Below, one piece after another: positions 34,450-47,121 of a DNA stretch of 64,000 nt; within the stretch, counting starts at the first letter, position 1, and the number at the start of each line of letters is the position of its first letter. The DNA lies in assembly GCF_000003815.2 (NCBI RefSeq), contig NC_049995.1, positions 11,407,248 to 11,471,247 of the forward strand, in the 5' to 3' direction. The notes beneath the pieces were generated by a model. It ran no database searches, was not told where the DNA came from, and saw nothing but the letters and a program-made list of their open reading frames with translations. The translations under genes and the position numbers were made by a program. This DNA comes from Branchiostoma floridae (taxonomy: Eukaryota; Chordata; Leptocardii; Amphioxiformes; Branchiostomatidae).

Positions 34450-34657
34450 CTGTAAATGCAGAAATGTTCGCGGTGGATTAATGTTCGCGGTTTTCGCGGT
34501 GACCACTTCACCGCGAACTTAAATCCACCGCGAACATTTTTCTATTGTGGTATTAGATTGCAGTCTATGGTGTTACCGCGAACTTAAATCCACCGCGAAA
34601 AGTCATTTTTCCCGCTACCGCGAAATTAAATCCCCGCGAAATTAAATGCATTTACAG
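34450..34657. mobile_element. TTCGCGG MITE, copy 1 (best preserved)
   Basis: CTGTAAATGCA...TGCATTTACAG termini with TA on both sides. The interior repeats TTCGCGGTGGAT and its inverse ATCCACCGCGAA several times, so the whole unit can fold on itself. Further copies are at 46909-47121, 51628-51767 (truncated) and 53164-53365. Confidence 0.85.
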
Positions 34658-35354
34658 TAATACTTCAAAACTTGGGAATTTTGAAAAACAATGTCAAGTC
34701 TAAAAGCTTAATTATATATGGTCATATTCAAGGCACAATGTACCTTTCTGTGTCTATTTTACAATGTCACTGTTGAGAAAAAAAATGTGGAAAAAACTGT
34801 AAACTACTGCCCAGTATCACACAGAAAGACCAGCAACAGTAAAACCTTACAATAACAGTATCTTATTTGAAGAAACCTGAACCAGTGATATTATGGTTGC
34901 AATCTGCCCACACCTCAAAAAAATTACATATTTCACCAAACAACTACATGCAGTGTTAGATTTACATTTTGTATGAATGTCCTAATGAAATTGCATCCTC
35001 TATACAAAGACGCAGAAAAAATTATCATTGTTGAAACAATTATAATTGTAAGCTTGAGGTTCTCTTTGGGGAGGGGGGGGGGTAAAATCACTATGTGACA
35101 TTAATGTGGTCTCTTATAATGGCAATGCTATCAAAAGTATTACATAAAAACTCTCTCCCGTGGGCTTTGGATTGAAAAGACAGGCCATAAACAGGAGGTT
35201 AGGGACAGTTTCATACAGTTCTTGATATCCCTTGAAGAAATCAATTTGTCATGTGCAAGAAGCAATCTTACATTCAAACCGCTTTCATTCTAGCTACTTG
35301 GAAGGTAGTTTTAGATTCAAATTAGTTATCGTTATATAATTGTTATTGGGTATG

Positions 35355-35550
35355 GACAACTACTTTAAGGTGGGAAGAACACCTTGAAAGTATGACACTG
35401 CTCTTAAATGTGGTTGAGGTGTGGCTGTCCTCAAACATGGGATCTCCATGTAACGTGATATCCAAGAGACCCCAAAGGCCCAAACCAAAGCTAGGTACTC
35501 ATTTACACTTAAGTAAAGTGAGGAAAGCTGTGTAAGGTGCCTTTTCCCAA
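35355..35550 (-). mobile_element. tRNA-like SINE copy, reverse
   Basis: GAGGTGTGGCTGTCCTCAAACATGGGATCTCCATGTAACGTGATATCC...GAGGAAAGCTGTGTAAGGTGCC is the complement of the SINE body and middle region seen at 57295-57480. Confidence 0.5.
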
Positions 35551-35968
35551 AGATATACATTGATGGTGTATCACAATGCTGTTATGCCACAGGATACAAG
35601 GAGAAAATGCTTTTTAAAAAAGGTGAAATGGTGCTAGTCCTAGGAACTAGTCCTATTGATACAAATTTATAAGAATTGCCATGCATTGTTTTATAGGCAG
35701 CTTATAATGTGCTTTACAAAACTGACATGTTAAGAAATTATATTAGATAAGTTTTATTGACACCACAAAAAGTAAATTGGCTCTTGTACAGGCAAGTACA
35801 GAATGAATCTTAAAATCATCAATACTGCCACCGACTGAAATTGTACCTGCAAGTCCAAACCTAGGACAGGTTAATACATCACTTTCATTTACTTCTGTTG
35901 ACAATGAAATAAATGCAAACTTAATCTTCACACAAACAGTTAAAAACACCTTCTTATTGAGGGTCATG

Positions 35969-36062
35969 GTGGATTTTTTAGAATATTTAGGGCAGATCTT
36001 TTAGAATGTTTGTGGCAGATTTTTTAGAGCATTCATGGCAGATTTTTTAGAATATTCTAAAA
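35969..36062. repeat. Minisatellite, about 30-bp unit, three copies
   Basis: GGCAGATTTTTTAGAATATT-type units repeat at 35970, 35991, 36021 and 36050 with small changes. Confidence 0.75.
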
Positions 36063-36342
36063 TATCTACAATGACCTTGTCCTTTCAAAGACCATTGAGC
36101 ATGTCACCTCTGTTTCCAAAGCTATGGATGAAAAGCTGATAAGGAACATCCGATGAAAGATGATATGATGATGTGTGTGCCACTTAAGGGGGTAAAATCA
36201 TACTACACTACTTAAAGCTTCTCCCTAGATGATGTAATAGGTGTGCCACCTTGTTGTAATCTCAGTACCAGCTTGTACATTCAAATTTAGGATATCATTT
36301 ATATTACCTTTACAGAAAGTTTACATTTTTTGGTACCATTCG

Positions 36343-36484
36343 ATGTGTGTGTGTGTGTGTGTGTGTGATTGTGTGTGTGTGTGTCTGTGTGCATGTGCAC
36401 CTGTGTGTGTGTATGCATGCGTGCATGCGTGTGTGTGTGTGTGTGTGTGTAAAATTGTGTGTGTGTGTGTGAGTGAGTGAGTGT
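36343..36484. repeat. (GT)n microsatellite, interrupted
   Basis: About 140 bp of GT dinucleotides with GTGCATGC interruptions, ending in (GTGA). Open frames on both strands here encode only Cys/Val or His/Thr runs and are not genes. Confidence 0.95.
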
Positions 36485-37459
36485 ATACATGTATGTCTTC
36501 TTCTAAATTTTAGGAGAAGGCCCTGTCCATGTACTTGTTTCCTCAGCCCATAAAGTTAAGACATTTTTCTTTATTTTAAATTTCATCTTACATACATCTG
36601 AATATGCCAAAAAAAGCAATACTTTGATTCCTTTTAAAATACGTGGTACCCAACTGTCTTACACAAGTGCTTCTGAATACGCCAGGAACACCAGAGCAAT
36701 ACCAAGACCCGTTCCTCCATTTTAGGACAGAAATTTTATTATTCATACATGAAAAAAAAAAAACTTCATTACATGAAATTGATGAAAATGTATTTTCATT
36801 AACTAAAAATGACAGATTCAACAACACAAAATTCTAACAACATGGGCACCAAAACAATGAGTGCGACAGAAAAACAATTTGAAGCTGGAAAGCATTTAAT
36901 CCATCCCCTCTCACACAATCGTTTGTGGATGGTCCCCAGTCAGATGACTCATTCTCATCACAGCTCACAGATGTGGCGTGGTCACATGATCGTGATTCAT
37001 CCCTTTGATAGGGAGGTCAGCTCAATATTGGCAGTCTGCTGATTCAGAGATGTATCATTGATGAGGCCACAGTAAGTTTGTTTGTCGTTGGATGTCAGAA
37101 TCAAATTCTATTTCAAAATATATTTATCATTTACTGACTTTGACTGAAAGCAATGAACAAAAGAAATGGAATATTTGCTACTTTTCTAGAGCTCTGTGTA
37201 TACTGCATACTTTGTTCAGTCAAATTTGTTTCTAGGCTCTAGATGAATAGCAAAAATCATCAAATATCATAGTTAGCTAATAGAAAAACATACATTTAAT
37301 ACCACCCATACTACAGAAAACACGTCAATTCTTCATTAATGCCCAAAATAAACCATTCTTTAAAATAGAAATATGTGACATACTATATGCTTATCCTGGC
37401 TTCTTAGTCTAACCCTTAAGAAAAAAATCAAAAGTGAACACTTCTACTTCAATTTTTGG

Positions 37460-37681
37460 TAACGGTAGGTTCACGGCTTTATCCACAGGGTAACCTATAT
37501 CCCTAATTTTTAAAAAAATGAGATATTTAGGGATATTTAGTCGACAGACGTTGGTTTCAAATTGCAATATTTCCATAGCACTCCAGTATGAAACACTTGT
37601 CTGTCGACTTGATATCCCTAAATACTCCGATTTTATACTACGGATAAAGGTTACCCCGCGGATAAAGGTGAACTAGCGTTA
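37460..37681. mobile_element. Palindromic MITE, TAACGCTAGTTCACC family, copy 3
   Basis: Left TAACGGTAGGTTCACGGCTTTATCC and right GGATAAAGGTGAACTAGCGTTA are inverted. Internal GATATTTAGTCGACAG and CTGTCGACTTGATATCCC also pair. 222 bp. Confidence 0.85.
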
Positions 37682-38006
37682 CATTTCTAATCAAAGAAAA
37701 CAATTGCAATGTGTTAGACTATAAATTACATCACCGAGGCCTCCCCAGTGCCTATCAATGGGGCACCAATCCCTGCATACATATGGTTCATCATTGATTT
37801 CTCCAGCTTTGGAGTCATCCCAAATTTTCTCTTCCATGCAATATTTCCAGTTATTCAGCAAAACACTACTTATGAATCTTGATTTTGCATGTGTTTTGTG
37901 AGCTAAGGCCTTGACATACAAGAGATAGATTTTTAATGTTTTTTACCATGAAGGTAAGATAAGGTATCGCTATATTTTTGGCAATAGTTTTTGCTTTCTA
38001 GGTGAT

Positions 38007-39212
38007 ATGGGTGTGTGGCAGCAGAAATCCTCATTTTTTAACGATTCCTTTTTCAAAGTATATGAAAAGAAGATATTTTCTTTTATTTGGGACAACGGTC
38101 CTGAACGAGTTGCACGGAGGGTTTTATACAATACATCGGAAAATGGAGGACTAAATTTAAAAAACTTACGCGCATTCAACACTTCTATAAAAGCTTCATG
38201 GGTACCTAAACTTTATTCTCATCCCGAATGGTTTTCCTCCTGGGTAACAGTCTTCCATCCTCAACTTAGTCATAGTTTATTTCCTTTTTACCAGCTATCC
38301 TCGGTGATAAACCTTTGTTTAAAAGGATTTTTTTCTGAAGTTTTCCTGGCCTGGTTTCAATTTCAGCACGTAGAGCCCACGACGCCGGCAAATATACGAC
38401 AACAAGTAATTTGTTTAAACTCTAATATTATCATTGATGGTAAAACTGTTTGTTTGACAGCTTTTATGAATAGGAATATATATTTCATAAATGACTTGTT
38501 GTCCCCGGACGGCAATTTTATGTCTTATGATGAATTCAGTACAAATTTCCCAAATGCTTGTGACCAACATAGATATCTACAACTTATTTCAGCTATTCCC
38601 GGTAAATGGAAAAAAATACTTAGTACTGAGAAGCGTAAAGACCTTGTGTGCCTGCCCTTTCAAAAAAATTATAAATGGTTACGAAATATAAAAATCAACA
38701 AAAGCATGTATATTTACTTTCTTACGTCCATGAACGAGGTCAGCCTTGCACACAAGACTAGACTTTCTTGGTTCTATTACTTTGACAAACCTATACCATG
38801 GCGAGATGTATTTACAAACTTATATAGATGTACTATTGATCCAAGTACTAGATATTTTCAATACCGATTAATTAATAAATTTTTACCTTGTAACAAAATT
38901 CTACATATATGGAAATTAATAGACTCTAGCTCTTGTTCTTTCTGTCATGACGATGTAGAATCCTATGTTCATATTTTCTGGGAGTGTCCGCATGTAGTAT
39001 CATTTTGGAATGATGTAAAAAATTGGTTGAAAGTAGAAACTTCTATAGAGTGCTACCTAAATTCCTTTATTATCATATTTGGAGATACATGTAACGATGC
39101 GCCCCCCCTGAAAAATTTGATTATTTTGTTAGGTAAAGTTTTCATCTTCCGGTGTAGACGCTTAAAAATGATAAACTTCCAGGCCTTTAAAAGACTTAAT
39201 ATCTACTTTTGA
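38007..39212 (+). pseudogene. LINE ORF2 C-terminal fragment (401-codon open frame)
   Basis: The reading frame starts on host sequence: the first 11 codons (MGVWQQKSSFF) are the flank plus target-site duplication. From codon 12 on it is LINE ORF2. Recognisable features are FIWDNGPERVARRVLYNTSE followed by NGGLNLKNL (post-polymerase thumb-like region of L1/Tx1 reverse transcriptases), then WFYYF...FQYRLINKFLPCNKILHIWK, then the C-x2-C-x8-H-x4-C knuckle CSFCHDDVESYVHIFWEC near residues 310-330. The endonuclease domain and the catalytic YxDD part of the polymerase are absent through 5' truncation, so it cannot move itself. No frameshift or stop appears in about 390 element codons. It is labelled a pseudogene because it is a dead-on-arrival fragment. 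Confidence 0.9.
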
Positions 39213-39632
39213 AAAAACTGAACGTCTCATTGCATCTCGGAGAGGGAAGCTGGAGAAGCATCGGGGTAAGTGGGGAACTTTGTGTTTAATTTGATTTTGA
39301 AATGTAGAAATAATCATGAAAGAATATAGAAATGACGTGATAATGATATTTGAGTAAACAATACTGAAATGATTATGCGAGTAATGATACAATGCTTATA
39401 TGAAAAGATGACATGTAATGTGATAAAATGATATGTAATGATTTGATAACCAAAATGAATAACGTTAGTAATGACATAATAATAATCATATTATATGAGC
39501 TGTTAAGTTTACAATGTGGCTGTTAGACTTGGATAGGTTAATATTTAAGGGAGGTTCTTCATTTTCTGTTGTGTGACTGTTATATTTATCAGTGAAAATA
39601 TAATAAAGAATTATAATAAAAAAAAAAAAAAA
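38040..39632 (+). mobile_element. 5'-truncated L1/Tx1-like LINE with poly(A) and perfect 17-bp TSD
   Basis: A non-LTR retrotransposon copy bounded by the direct repeat AGAAATCCTCATTTTTT (38023-38039 and 39633-39649). It ends in AATAAAGAATTATAATAAA plus about 16 A. The body is the 3' end of a LINE ORF2 and about 400 bp of AT-rich 3' UTR. The perfect duplication and intact frame indicate a recent insertion by target-primed reverse transcription. Orientation is opposite to Rim, within its presumed 5' intron or flank. Confidence 0.93.
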
Positions 39633-40463
39633 AGAAATCCTCATTTTTTGACAACTTACAATATCATGATACCCTTTACTTATCCATTGTAAAATAAGGG
39701 CTGGTCCAATATTGTCTCTGAAATCTTTTTCTGAAAATTTTTATGCAATACTGTATAATTACTTATTAGGAATAGCAAAATAAATGTTTTGTTTCCAGTT
39801 AAGGTCCTGAAAAAATCAGGGCTGGCGTGGGTAGATAGCAATTCTCTCTTATTTTCTAATTTCATTATTTTTAGATCTTGGCAAAAGTGCATCAGGCAGT
39901 AGTATATTCATAATTCTTATCATGTTTCAATCATACAGATATACATTGTAAAAACACAAGTATATTGAGAAACTAACAAAGTACAATGTTTACTATCATT
40001 CTTAAAAACTGACTGTTCAAAGGAATAACTTTTGCACTAAAAAGACAATCTTGCGACAGTCCCTCTTCTAGAAAATCACGTCACAGATTTTAGGACCACC
40101 TGCTGCCCATATTGTTCATTTAGGAATCGGCCCAAAAACCTATCCACCAATTTTTTATCATTCCAGTCTGTTATTTTTCCGGAAAAAATACCTGTTTCAT
40201 TACTTTTATACTGGTTTTATTACATCCACCCCAAGTACATTGTGTTCCAAATTTGCTACTGGCATGTCTATTTGTTGCGGGGAGGGGGCAGGTCTGGAGT
40301 CTGGACAATCCACTTTAATCCTTTAGACTGTCATGGGATTTACCGTAATCCTCCGATTAAACTCTGGATCAATTCTGTTAGATGAGACAGCCATGCGGGC
40401 TGGTCCAAGTAAACAACTTCTTCCCATCACCAAGGATTTTTCAAAAGAGGGTGTTGCCCAAAT

Positions 40464-40850
40464 GGGGGCTGGTACCAGTACCAAACCATTTTTTTTCTTA
40501 TTGGATGTTGCACCTATTGGAAAATGAACAGATTATATGTTGAGATATTCACACAATTTGGGGCTTTAACCGGTTGAGAAAAATAACAAGGGCGAAGTAC
40601 AGTACAGTCTATAGTCATTTCTACCATGTTACAGTACAGAGGCAGTTATCACTGTAGGACTTTAAAACGCCAGTGGGAGTCGAATACTACACAAAACAGA
40701 TTTCTTTGTAGCGAAATGGACCATTACTTTGAGTATCGTCCATTCACATGTTTTCACATACTGAATCAGGTTCAGGTCCACACCTGGACCTGATCCTCTG
40801 GACATGAACCGGACCTGGACCTGAATTTTCTGCACCGGTACCCACCCCTA
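40464..40850. mobile_element. MITE with GGTACC-rich termini (GGGGTGGGTACCGGTGCAG type)
   Basis: GGGGGCTGGTACCAGTACCAAACC at the left and TGCACCGGTACCCACCCCTA at the right are imperfect inverses. The right part repeats TCAGGTCCAG/CTGGACCTGA. A related end, GGGTACCGGCATCGGTACCGGTAC, begins at 45061. Confidence 0.55.
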
Positions 40851-42033
40851 TTCGTAGCAGCTGCTGTAAACAATGTCATAAATTATGACAAACAGCTCGT
40901 TACTTTCATTGTGCCCTAAATATACAGCACTCTGATGTACAATAATAAAGAATGGTGACTCCAGAACAATTCATGTTTTCCACTTTGATGAGCAAAATTT
41001 CCCTATGGAATACAAATAGCCACACATAGTTACATTTTATACATCATTTTTTCCTATTGATCACAAGCAATGTTTAAAGCAGTTTGGTCTCTTAATTCAG
41101 TTTGTTTCTTCCTTGTCCCCTAATAGTTGTCAATAGCCAAAAGAATCCTACTTTTTCACAAGCCATTTGTTGCAGAGTATGCACCCTAAACTTGTAGTAA
41201 ATGGAAAAAATAAGTCAATATAGGGCATGAAATAAAATTGACTATGTACTTTTATGGAATTTGATGTGATGGTGAATACGAAATCATGCAAATTAGGACT
41301 TGATTTGCATAACTCATAAGGAAAACTTAATTGTGCTAAATGAAAAGAACTTCATACTCGGTACATACAGTTCATATGTAACTATTACTTCTATATTTGT
41401 TAAACTTACAGCATCTAAGCACAATCTAGGGATGGCATGATCATCATGAGATTTTTAATGCATATTTTCCACAATTTCAAAGACGTCATTGAAAATCGAA
41501 TAATTACAGCAAGAGAAATACAGATCACTCTACCTACAGAATTAAGATGGTCTAACTTAACAAAATCCTCATCTATTAACTCAATTTGTATCTGCCAACT
41601 TCCTGCAGTACCTAATGCATCCACATGTAATCAGATATAATAGAAAATTTGTTCCAATTTTCTACGGTAACATCATTAATTCCTGCAGAAATTATGAGGC
41701 ACAATATCACAGTACACTTAATTTTGCCGGAGTACATATCAACACAAATATTTGTATTTCTCATGAAAATTGTTTTGACAGAAATTAATAATATCCCTTG
41801 AGTGTCAGTGTCACTTTTATTTCATCTAAGATAAAGTAAAGAGGAACAAATAAAGTTTGTAATTATAAAATGATATAAAATGTATATACAAAAATAAGAA
41901 CTTCTAATTATGAAGAATTTCTGAAAGCTTTCCAGAGTGCATATTCACCTGGCATATAAAAATTCTATCGTTGAAGATGTAACTCACCCACTATCTGGTT
42001 TATGACCTGTCAGCTGCAGTTTCCTATAACTTA

Positions 42034-42389
42034 GGCCCAATCTACACACAGTTTTTACCGATATCTGTGGAGATGTCGGGAGGGATCTAGAACGTAGGGG
42101 GCCGGACACCCATGGTTGCAGTCATAAACATATAGCTCGATTTTCCAAATGGCGTTATATGCTAATGAGCCTTCCCGAAGTCGGGAAGCATCTACACGCG
42201 CGCGAAGCTGTCGGGGACCCCTGCCAAGCTATAGGTAAGGTATCGTACGAATGGTCCGGACCTTTCGGGAGAAATTTTCCCGATATCGTAATGGCGATAT
42301 AGTAGTTCCATCTACACGATGAAAAAAAGCTGTCGGCGAGAGGTTGTAGGCTCGCCGATATCGGGAAAAACTGTGTGTAGATCGTGCCC
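42034..42389. mobile_element. MITE with ATCTACACACAGTTTTT termini, TA flanks
   Basis: GGCCCAATCTACACACAGTT...CCGATATC and GATATCGGGAAAAACTGTGTGTAGATCGTGCCC are inverted over about 35 bp, flanked by TA. The interior repeats TCGGGAAG/CTTCCCGA and GATATCG words. 356 bp. Confidence 0.85.
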
Positions 42390-42954
42390 TACTGTTAAAA
42401 GAAAATACAGTAGTCTGTGTAACACAAACTCTGCTGTCAGAGGCTGTAACTGGCCCCTCCTCGCTAGGAGGCCAGCAAATGTTGGGCGGGCTGCTATAAG
42501 CGATATTTAATCAGGCTAAAATACAATAAATGCACAAATGATTTTATTTTTGTAGTTTTTGTGGTGACTTCTTCACAATGAACTCCAAACCACTACAAAA
42601 GATTCATATAATGTACTATACATTGTGCAGTATTATCTAGTGTTGATGGCACCAGCTACAGTATCAGAGAAGACACATGAATACCAACATGTAGTATTCA
42701 CAGGTAAAGTACAAATTGAACACAGACCAGATCTTTGAACATTAGATACATATCATATGTATCAAAGAGTGTTACATTTCAAGGGGGTAGATACAAGGTA
42801 CAGATAGATCAGTGACAGTTCATAACAGTTGAAAGTGACTGTTCTGTTAGTCTGTGGCACATATCCCTTGCCTAGTCTATGATCACTGACTGTCCGTTAA
42901 GGTGCCAGGGTTTCCATTACTGTGCAGTATGTGACTACAGCGCTACTGCAAATC

Positions 42955-44330
42955 ACCATTTACTGCATGGCCTTTAAGCCATCCAGCCGGATTTTTTACT
43001 ACAAGTATTTTATAATCTTTAACTTTTTAAATGGTGCCTTCATAAGCATACTTCATTGAGTAGAAAAGCATCTAAATTCTCTATGACTTAAAGACCTTGC
43101 CAATCAAGATTTGCTGCACGACCTGCCCGTCACTTGGCCTCATTTTTGACAACAACTTTATATATCTTTAACTGAGATCTATGCTGAAATATTATGTACT
43201 AAGAGATCTTTTCAGCGTAGAAAAAGCTTTAGGCTAGACTCAGCACCTAAATTCAGAGATTGGGAAACGGCCTGCCAGCCACCCAGCCTGATTTTTGACG
43301 AGCATTTCATATTCTTTAACCTAGATTTGTGCTGAAAAACTAAGTATACACTAAGCGATCTTTACAGGCTAAAAAAAGCCTTGGACTAAACCCTGCGTCT
43401 AAATTCTCACAGATCAGGAGGGTCGCAATTTACAGTGCAGCCTACCATCCACTAGGCCTGATTTTGACCAGCATTTTCATAGCTTATACTTGTGCAGAAA
43501 AACTATATACTAAGCGATCTTTCCAGGCTAGAAAAAGCCTTTGGCTAAACCCTGCATCTAAATTCTCACAGATTGACAGCGCGGCCTGCAAGCCTCTTGG
43601 CCTGATTTTTGACAAGTCATATTCTTAGATCTATACTGAAACCTATATACTAACTTAAAGAGATCTTTGCAGGGTAGAAAAGACCTTAGAGTAAATTGAC
43701 TAAATCCTGCGTCTGAATTCTCGCAGACTGGGAAACCTTGCCAATCACGATTTGCTATAGCCACCCGGTCTGATCTTTGCAAGCATTTTATATTCATTTA
43801 ACTTATATATAGATCAGTGCTGAAAAAATATATCGCTATACTAAGAAATCTTCTCAGGGTAGAAAAGACCTTACTAGACTAAATTGACTAAACTCCGAGT
43901 CTGAATTCTCACAGATTCAGAAACCTTGCCAATCACAATTTGCTATAGCCACCCGGTCTGATCTTTGCAAGCATTTTATATTTATCTGTCCTGAAAAAAT
44001 ATAACGTTTACTAAGAAATCTTCCCAGGGTAGAAAAGACCTTACTAGACTAAATTGACTAAACTCCGAGTCTGAATTCTCACAGATTCAGAAACCTTGCC
44101 AATCACAATTTGCTATAGCCACCCGGTCTGATCTTTGCAAGCATTTTATATTTATCTGTCCTGAAAAAATATAACGTTTACTAAGAAATCTTCCCAGGGT
44201 AGAAAAGACCTTACTAGACTAAATTGACTAATATACCAGAGTCCGAATTCTCACAGATTCAGAAACCTTGCCAATCACGATTGACGGCGCAGCCTGCCAG
44301 CCACGCGGCCTGATTGTGATTTACTCTGGG
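42955..44330. repeat. Satellite-like tandem array, about 8 units of 140-188 bp
   Basis: The block CAGCCACCCGGTCTGATTTTTGAC...AGCATTTTATA...CTGAAAAAnTATATACTAAGnnATCTTnnCAGGGTAGAAAAGACCTTnG...TAAATTCTCACAGATT repeats from about 42955. The units starting AAACCTTGCC at 43921 and 44091 are nearly identical over 170 bp, so the right part was expanded recently while the left units are diverged. Confidence 0.9.
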
Positions 44331-45056
44331 TGGGCAGTGAGACCTATATCCACGGCATTAGAGCCAGGGCCACAGCTGCAGGGGTGGATTGGCGGGATAT
44401 AGCCCAACGATCAGCCCGATTAGTTATGCGCCACACGCATAAATGACGGACATTAGGGGACAGGCCACAAATGACGGAAAGAGGGTCACGTCAAAATGAT
44501 GACGGGTCCACCACACTTGAACTATCCAGTGTTGAGCTTTTAAATTTGTTTGTTTGTTTGTTCTCTTAATAGGTTAACTGTCTCAAGAAAAAACACTGCA
44601 TGGTTACACCACTATATGTAAATGTTCAACACCCGTAACCCTAACCCTAACATAGGGGTGTCAGAGAGTTTATAGGGGTGTCAAAACATGTAGTATGTAG
44701 TATGACATTCAAGTTCCACTTGTTTTCAACTGTAAAGCAATGCTGATTCAGTAATATGGATGCCACCATTCTTCAAGTATTCTATGTGTTTTCCAATTTT
44801 ACTCTTACACTTAGTCTCTTACTTTACCCCAAAGAACTTCTTGCGAAGCCTTGACGAATGAAGAATCACCGACTGTCATGCTCTCCTTATTGCCAAGGTT
44901 TTATGTGTGGCGAGGGAGCGGTGGGTGATCATCACGAGATAGATGTTCCCACCCTTAAGTAGGTCACACGGATATTCCATGTCTTGCTATGGATGCTTGC
45001 GTTTAATATATATATCCTGCACTTTCCGAGGCTCAAACAATGTATGAGTGTGCGTA

Positions 45057-45175
45057 AGGATGGGTACCGGCATCGGTACCGGTACAAAACCGTTATTTCT
45101 CTCGTTGGACCGGTCCAAAAAAACTGGACCTGAAAAAAATCAGTGGACCGGATGTTGGACCGATTCGAAAACAAA
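45057..45175. repeat. GGTACC-rich MITE fragment
   Basis: GGGTACCGGCATCGGTACCGGTAC, then TTGGACCGGTCC and TGGACCGGATGTTGGACCGATTC. It shares words and order with the left part of 40464-40850. The right end was not found. Confidence 0.5.
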
Positions 45176-46462
45176 TAAATTATACTCCTGGCTGGCATTC
45201 ATGTGCTTTGAGGCTTACAGATCCAAGAAAAGAAAAAGAGCGAAGATGAGGGGGAGTTGATAGTTATCTTTACGAGGTTTTTACTTGGTATAACTACTCT
45301 CATGTCCCAATTGCAAATAAATGTACGTTTATTTTTTCGGCTGCAAAATCCACCCGGTGCGTTCATTGAATGTATTGCCTTCTAAGCTAAGCAATGCTGT
45401 ACATTACCAGGATACAAATACAGACATAGAAACAAGGATATATATAAAAATCAATTAATTTTTCCTAAAACAAAGACAAAGGCACTTAGAAAATACATTT
45501 ATAACTTCAGAGTTGTACTATATCTTAATATACAAACACAGACATGCACTATTTGTCTGATAATAATAGTAAACATTTAATAACCAAGGCAGTCAACCCT
45601 AAGAGAATATTTCAATAATGCTTGAGATATTCTTTATTGAAAACACTGTCCACAAAACAATCAAAATATTTGTAATGGTAACTGACAAGCATCTGTACCA
45701 TTTGTAGTAAACAGACAAAATATAGCTGGGGGCCTAAAATCACCATGACTTTTTTTTTTTATTGTGTCTTTAGAAACTCAATAACTTAGCACAAACCGAA
45801 ACTAATAGTAATGCAAATCTACCAAAAAGTTCTTCAATTTAACTTATAGGTGCGAACACACAAACAGAACCGAAAACAGTCCCTCCATTGGAGGTGAACC
45901 TCTTTTCATAAGGTAAAATACATTTCTACATTAAATTTATAAACACATCTAGCACTACCTCAAATCTACAGCAAATGATAGATCTAAAATGAAATGATAA
46001 AAAAATTCCTTTCTGTACTTTATCATTTCTGTACTTCTACAAATGCCTGCTACTTTGTACTTCTAAGCTACCGTTAGAACATTGTAGAGTATCCTTGAGA
46101 CAATGTACTTTGGTCAACAGACATTGTTTGATCTTTCTAAGTGTCTCCAACCACCAAACAGCACACTTATCGCTCATTCCCTTGTCTTCTTATCAGCCTC
46201 CTATCTGAACAGTAATGCTATGTAAACTTTACATTGTAGACTGTGTTAGCAACAAGTGCCTGTTTATACAGAATTTATAACCTTTAGAATGTTACGGATT
46301 AACATTTTTTATCCATGTGTCATGTATGGGTTGCAAGAGACAAAACAGTCTCTGCTATAATAATGATTTGAAAATTTGAGCCTACTTTGGTAGCCATGCT
46401 TTCATATTCATATGTAAGTTATAAAGTTACTTTTATCGACATGTGCATGTATCACTTACTAA

Positions 46463-46710
46463 GGCCATTTTGATTTGATTACATGGATGACGTCCTCCGG
46501 AAACCCCAAAACTGATATGACCGTGCAAATAAAACTAAAGTTTGGTAAAACAATTGCCTTCATTTTGTAATATTCGTAGTCAGGGAGGCTGAATAAATGA
46601 CCAAACACACAGAGTATGATATGCCGAACAATAGCACGTTCATTTTTATTATTTCACATTTTCTTTGACTTTTGAATTGACTTTGGCATTCTACAACATT
46701 GGTATCCATT
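46463..46710. repeat. Second copy of the 16837-17060 dispersed repeat with its left end
   Basis: GGCCATTTTGATTTGATTACATGGATGACGTCCTCC joins the terminal sequence of the 14588 MITE to the body shared with 16837, showing these are one family. Confidence 0.6.
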
Positions 46711-46908
46711 TTCAATATCTTTCTACTATTTACAGCAACTATTTGCTCGTTTTGCAGCTATTTTCTACAGTTTACATACAGTGAGGTCAAAAATGTTTTT
46801 GGGAAAAATTTTTGTTACCTGCTTAGATTAGTTTTCCCAAGAATCCATCATTTTCTTCAGGCCAGAGGGACAGGTCCTTGAGACAGTCCTGCTTTTAAAT
46901 TAAAGCTA

Positions 46909-47121
46909 CTGTGAATGCAGAAACTTTAGCGATGGTTTAATGTTCACAAATTGTGCGATGGCTGCTTCACCGTGAACTTAAAACCACTGCGAACATTTTT
47001 CCATGGCAGTAAGACTAAAAGACTACAGTGCATGGTGCTACCACGAAATTTGAACCACCGCGAAAAGCCCTTTTTTCCTGTGCCGCGAAATTAAATCCCC
47101 GAAACTTAAATGCATTTACAG
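46909..47121. mobile_element. TTCGCGG MITE, copy 2
   Basis: CTGTGAATGCAG to TGCATTTACAG, TA flanks. The interior matches 34450-34657 in order but with many CpG-to-TpG/CpA changes (for example TTAGCGATGG for TTCGCGGTGG), the pattern of methylated CpG decay. Confidence 0.85.

Noticed and set aside
36241-36480. Cys/Val-rich and His/Thr-rich open frames
   Set aside because: Direct translation of a (GT)n microsatellite.
41415-41640. Overlapping open frames on both strands (69 and 67 codons)
   Set aside because: AT-rich, no domain recognised, no splice signals in convincing positions; kept as non-coding.
42955-44330. CRISPR-like spacing of repeats
   Set aside because: Units are contiguous diverged tandem monomers in a eukaryotic intron, without short exact repeats separated by unique spacers.
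44633-44652. Telomere-like CCCTAACCCTAA
   Set aside because: Only about two and a half repeats; expected by chance or from repair and not a telomere.
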